Assembly (NCBI GenBank): GCA_027619595.1
Contig: JAQCHP010000043.1
Location: 1 to 35,723 of the forward strand
Direction: 5' to 3'
Origin: Planctomycetota bacterium
GTDB taxonomy: Bacteria; Planctomycetota; Planctomycetia; Pirellulales; Pirellulaceae
DNA: 35,723 nucleotides
Shown here: positions 34,337 through 35,723 of the stretch, piece by piece
Layout of the letters: each line of letters begins with the position of its first letter
How positions within the stretch are numbered: the first letter of the stretch is position 1
Position numbers and translations under genes: made by a program
Notes under the pieces: generated by a model
Databases searched by the model: none
Told to the model about the DNA's origin: nothing
Seen by the model: only the letters and a program-made list of their open reading frames with translations

Positions 34337-34830
34337 CTGAAGTCACTCTGATTGTGGCGATGACACAAGATCGTTTGATTGGCTGTTCAGGCATGCTACC
34401 CTGGCACCTACCGAGCGATTTGCGACGGTTTCGCGACCTAACGATGGGGCATGCGCTGCTCATGGGACGCAAGACGTTCGAATCGATCGGTCGATGTTTG
34501 CCTGGTCGTACTTCGATTGTTGTGACACGTCAGTCGAATTTCGACGGCAAAGGCGCGTTGTTGGCATCCAGCTGGGAAGAGGCGTTGCGGCTGGTACCCA
34601 GCGGTCTACGGGCTTTCGTCATCGGGGGAGCAGAAATCTACCATCAGTCGTTGCCAGACGTAACGCGTATGTACATTACGTTCGTTGACGGATCGTTTGA
34701 CGGCGACACGTTCTTTCCCCCCATCGCTTGGGAGGAATGGCTTCTGCTCCGCGAAGAAATATATCCTGCCGACGCAAAGAATCAACATGCCACGCGATTC
34801 GCAGAATTCGTCCGTAGAACTGACGGTTAA
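34324..34830 (+). CDS. folA: Dihydrofolate reductase
   Basis: 168-residue NADPH-dependent reductase that makes tetrahydrofolate. Visible are IVAMTQDRLIG, the substrate-site segment LPWHLPSDLRRFR with its acidic residue, MGRKTFESIGRCLPGR for the cofactor, and FVIGGAEIY. It follows thyA in one operon, matching their linked reactions. The start lies in the second copy of a 13-base duplication, nine bases beyond the thyA stop and without its own ribosome-binding site, so re-initiation after thyA is likely. Confidence 0.95.
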   Translation: MSDRPEVTLIVAMTQDRLIGCSGMLPWHLPSDLRRFRDLTMGHALLMGRKTFESIGRCLPGRTSIVVTRQSNFDGKGALLASSWEEALRLVPSGLRAFVIGGAEIYHQSLPDVTRMYITFVDGSFDGDTFFPPIAWEEWLLLREEIYPADAKNQHATRFAEFVRRTDG

Positions 34831-34845
34831 ACGGAAAAAGCCGTT
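34830..34845. terminator. Small hairpin between convergent folA and epmA-like genes
   Basis: AACGG pairs with CCGTT around AAAAAG just after the folA stop. Only the location between convergent genes suggests termination. Confidence 0.25.
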
Positions 34846-34905
34846 CGGCTGGCCCCTGACCGCAATACGCCTAACGCAGCAGGACTGCACTGAAGGGTAT
34901 GACCT

Positions 34906-35723
34906 TTAAGCGCGGTCAATCGGAAATGCGATCACGTTGCGGATGTGAGTAGCGCCGGTAGCGACCATGACGAGCCGATCGAATCCCAGCGCCACACCAC
35001 TACAGGCCGGAAGGCCTTGACGCATGGCGTGCAAGAATCGATCGGCTTCAGGTAAGGGCTGCTTACCATCTTGCAGGCGAGCAGCATTGTTTTGTTGCAT
35101 GCGGCGAACGAACTCGTCGGCATCGAGAAGCTCGTGATAACCATTGGCCAATTCGATCCCATTCACGTAAAGTTCGAACCTTTCCGCCACAGGCTGTTCT
35201 TGGCGATCGAATACCACTTGCGCTAACGCCGCTTGTGCGGGTGGGTAGTGGAATACAATGGCCGGCGATTGGAATCCCAAATGCGGTTCAACGCATTCCG
35301 TCATCAGCAGATCCAACAGCATATCAGGGGTGTGTTGTGCAGGAATTTCAATTCCTTTCGCTACCGCTGCCTTACGTAAGGATTCGGTATCACATTGCCA
35401 CGGGTCGACATCGGCGAATTGCCGCATGAGCTGCCGATAGGAATGCAATGCGGCCGGTCCTCGGTTCAAGAGGTGCTCTGCCAGTTGGCTTGTCAGGTGC
35501 ATGGCTTGGTCAAGTGAGTCCCCTAATCGGTACCATTCCACCAGCGAAAATTCGGGATTGTGCAGCGGCCCAATTTCGGCGGCGCGAAAGGCCTTGGTCA
35601 CTTGGTACATCGACGGACCGCCGGCGACGAGCAACCGTTTCATCGCGAATTCCGGAGAGGTCTGTAGCCAAAGCGTCGGGCCATCGGCGGGCCGCCGGGG
35701 GTCCGGTGGTAGTACCACGGCCA
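34906..35723 (-). CDS. epmA: EpmA/GenX-like class II lysyl-tRNA synthetase homologue, partial
   Basis: C-terminal ~272 residues of a class II aminoacyl-tRNA synthetase fold; the 5' end lies beyond the right edge of the window and the frame stays open. Motif 2 is KAFRAAEIGPLHNPEFSLVEWYR and motif 3 is SGVALGFDRLVM. The visible part lacks the extra segments of full LysS and fits EpmA, which attaches beta-lysine to elongation factor P. Without the N-terminus an anticodon-binding domain cannot be ruled out, but the motif 2 pattern favours EpmA. EF-P and EpmB are not in the window. Confidence 0.85.
   Translation of the reverse strand, partial: AVVLPPDPRRPADGPTLWLQTSPEFAMKRLLVAGGPSMYQVTKAFRAAEIGPLHNPEFSLVEWYRLGDSLDQAMHLTSQLAEHLLNRGPAALHSYRQLMRQFADVDPWQCDTESLRKAAVAKGIEIPAQHTPDMLLDLLMTECVEPHLGFQSPAIVFHYPPAQAALAQVVFDRQEQPVAERFELYVNGIELANGYHELLDADEFVRRMQQNNAARLQDGKQPLPEADRFLHAMRQGLPACSGVALGFDRLVMVATGATHIRNVIAFPIDRA

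Overview
The window looks like a chromosomal segment of a Planctomycetota bacterium, most likely of the Pirellula/Rhodopirellula type. This is an inference from protein families: a FecR-like protein with the planctomycete N-terminal domain, a secreted family known mainly from planctomycetes, a small MAEYSKFQ-type protein, a toroid protein with one CxxCH motif, and translation genes (infA, rplU) standing apart from ribosomal operons. Several genes use TTG or GTG starts behind strong Shine-Dalgarno sites, so many open frames begin upstream of the true start. No tRNA, rRNA, CRISPR array, insertion sequence or phage gene was recognised.

Layout. 1-1262: a lone secreted alpha/alpha-toroid gene. 7933-1291 (minus strand): one long gene train, in transcription order polysaccharide deacetylase, Wzx-like flippase, GT4 glycosyltransferase, acyltransferase (PlsC-like), CdsA and an HpnA-like epimerase. 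8370-13086 (plus): Wzz-like chain-length protein, GT87-like membrane protein, MoaB/MogA, and an endonuclease/exonuclease/phosphatase-fold protein that has lost most catalytic residues. 19698-13128 (minus): FecR-like protein, then hpf-ptsN-ptsH, then RNase E/G and ribosomal protein L21. 23686-19918 (minus): secreted planctomycete protein, lysA, 4Fe-4S ferredoxin. 24056-29989: infA, a LarA-like gene (minus), a very large AsmA-like protein and an MBL-fold hydrolase. 30972-32139: GT2 glycosyltransferase (minus) divergent from a PolB-type 3'-5' exonuclease. 33253-32139 (minus): a small planctomycete protein, a 2Fe-2S ferredoxin and a divergent P-II protein. 33520-34830: thyA-folA. 35723-34906 (minus): an epmA-like gene cut by the window edge.

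Most striking are the lesions in the exopolysaccharide genes. Three consecutive genes are each broken differently: the deacetylase by an in-frame TGA, the flippase by an in-frame TAG, and the glycosyltransferase by an internal deletion that also shifts frame. In all three the coding signal continues past the lesion, while the lipid genes downstream and the Wzz gene on the other side are open. This reads as recent loss of one polysaccharide pathway, unless the assembly is faulty or the stops are read through. A further apparent one-base frameshift removes the C-terminal tail of the small protein at 33056-33253.

The best candidate for unusual biology is the ferredoxin/P-II pair at 32139-32895. 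The P-II protein aligns without gaps to E. coli GlnB but has Phe in place of the uridylylated Tyr51 and lacks the ATP-contacting Arg101 and Arg103, while keeping Gln39 and Lys58. It sits directly behind a 2Fe-2S ferredoxin rather than amtB or glnA, which suggests a redox-linked signalling role. The other notable points are the catalytically stripped phosphatase-fold protein at 12085-13086 and a 13-bp tandem duplication that has moved the folA start away from the thyA stop.
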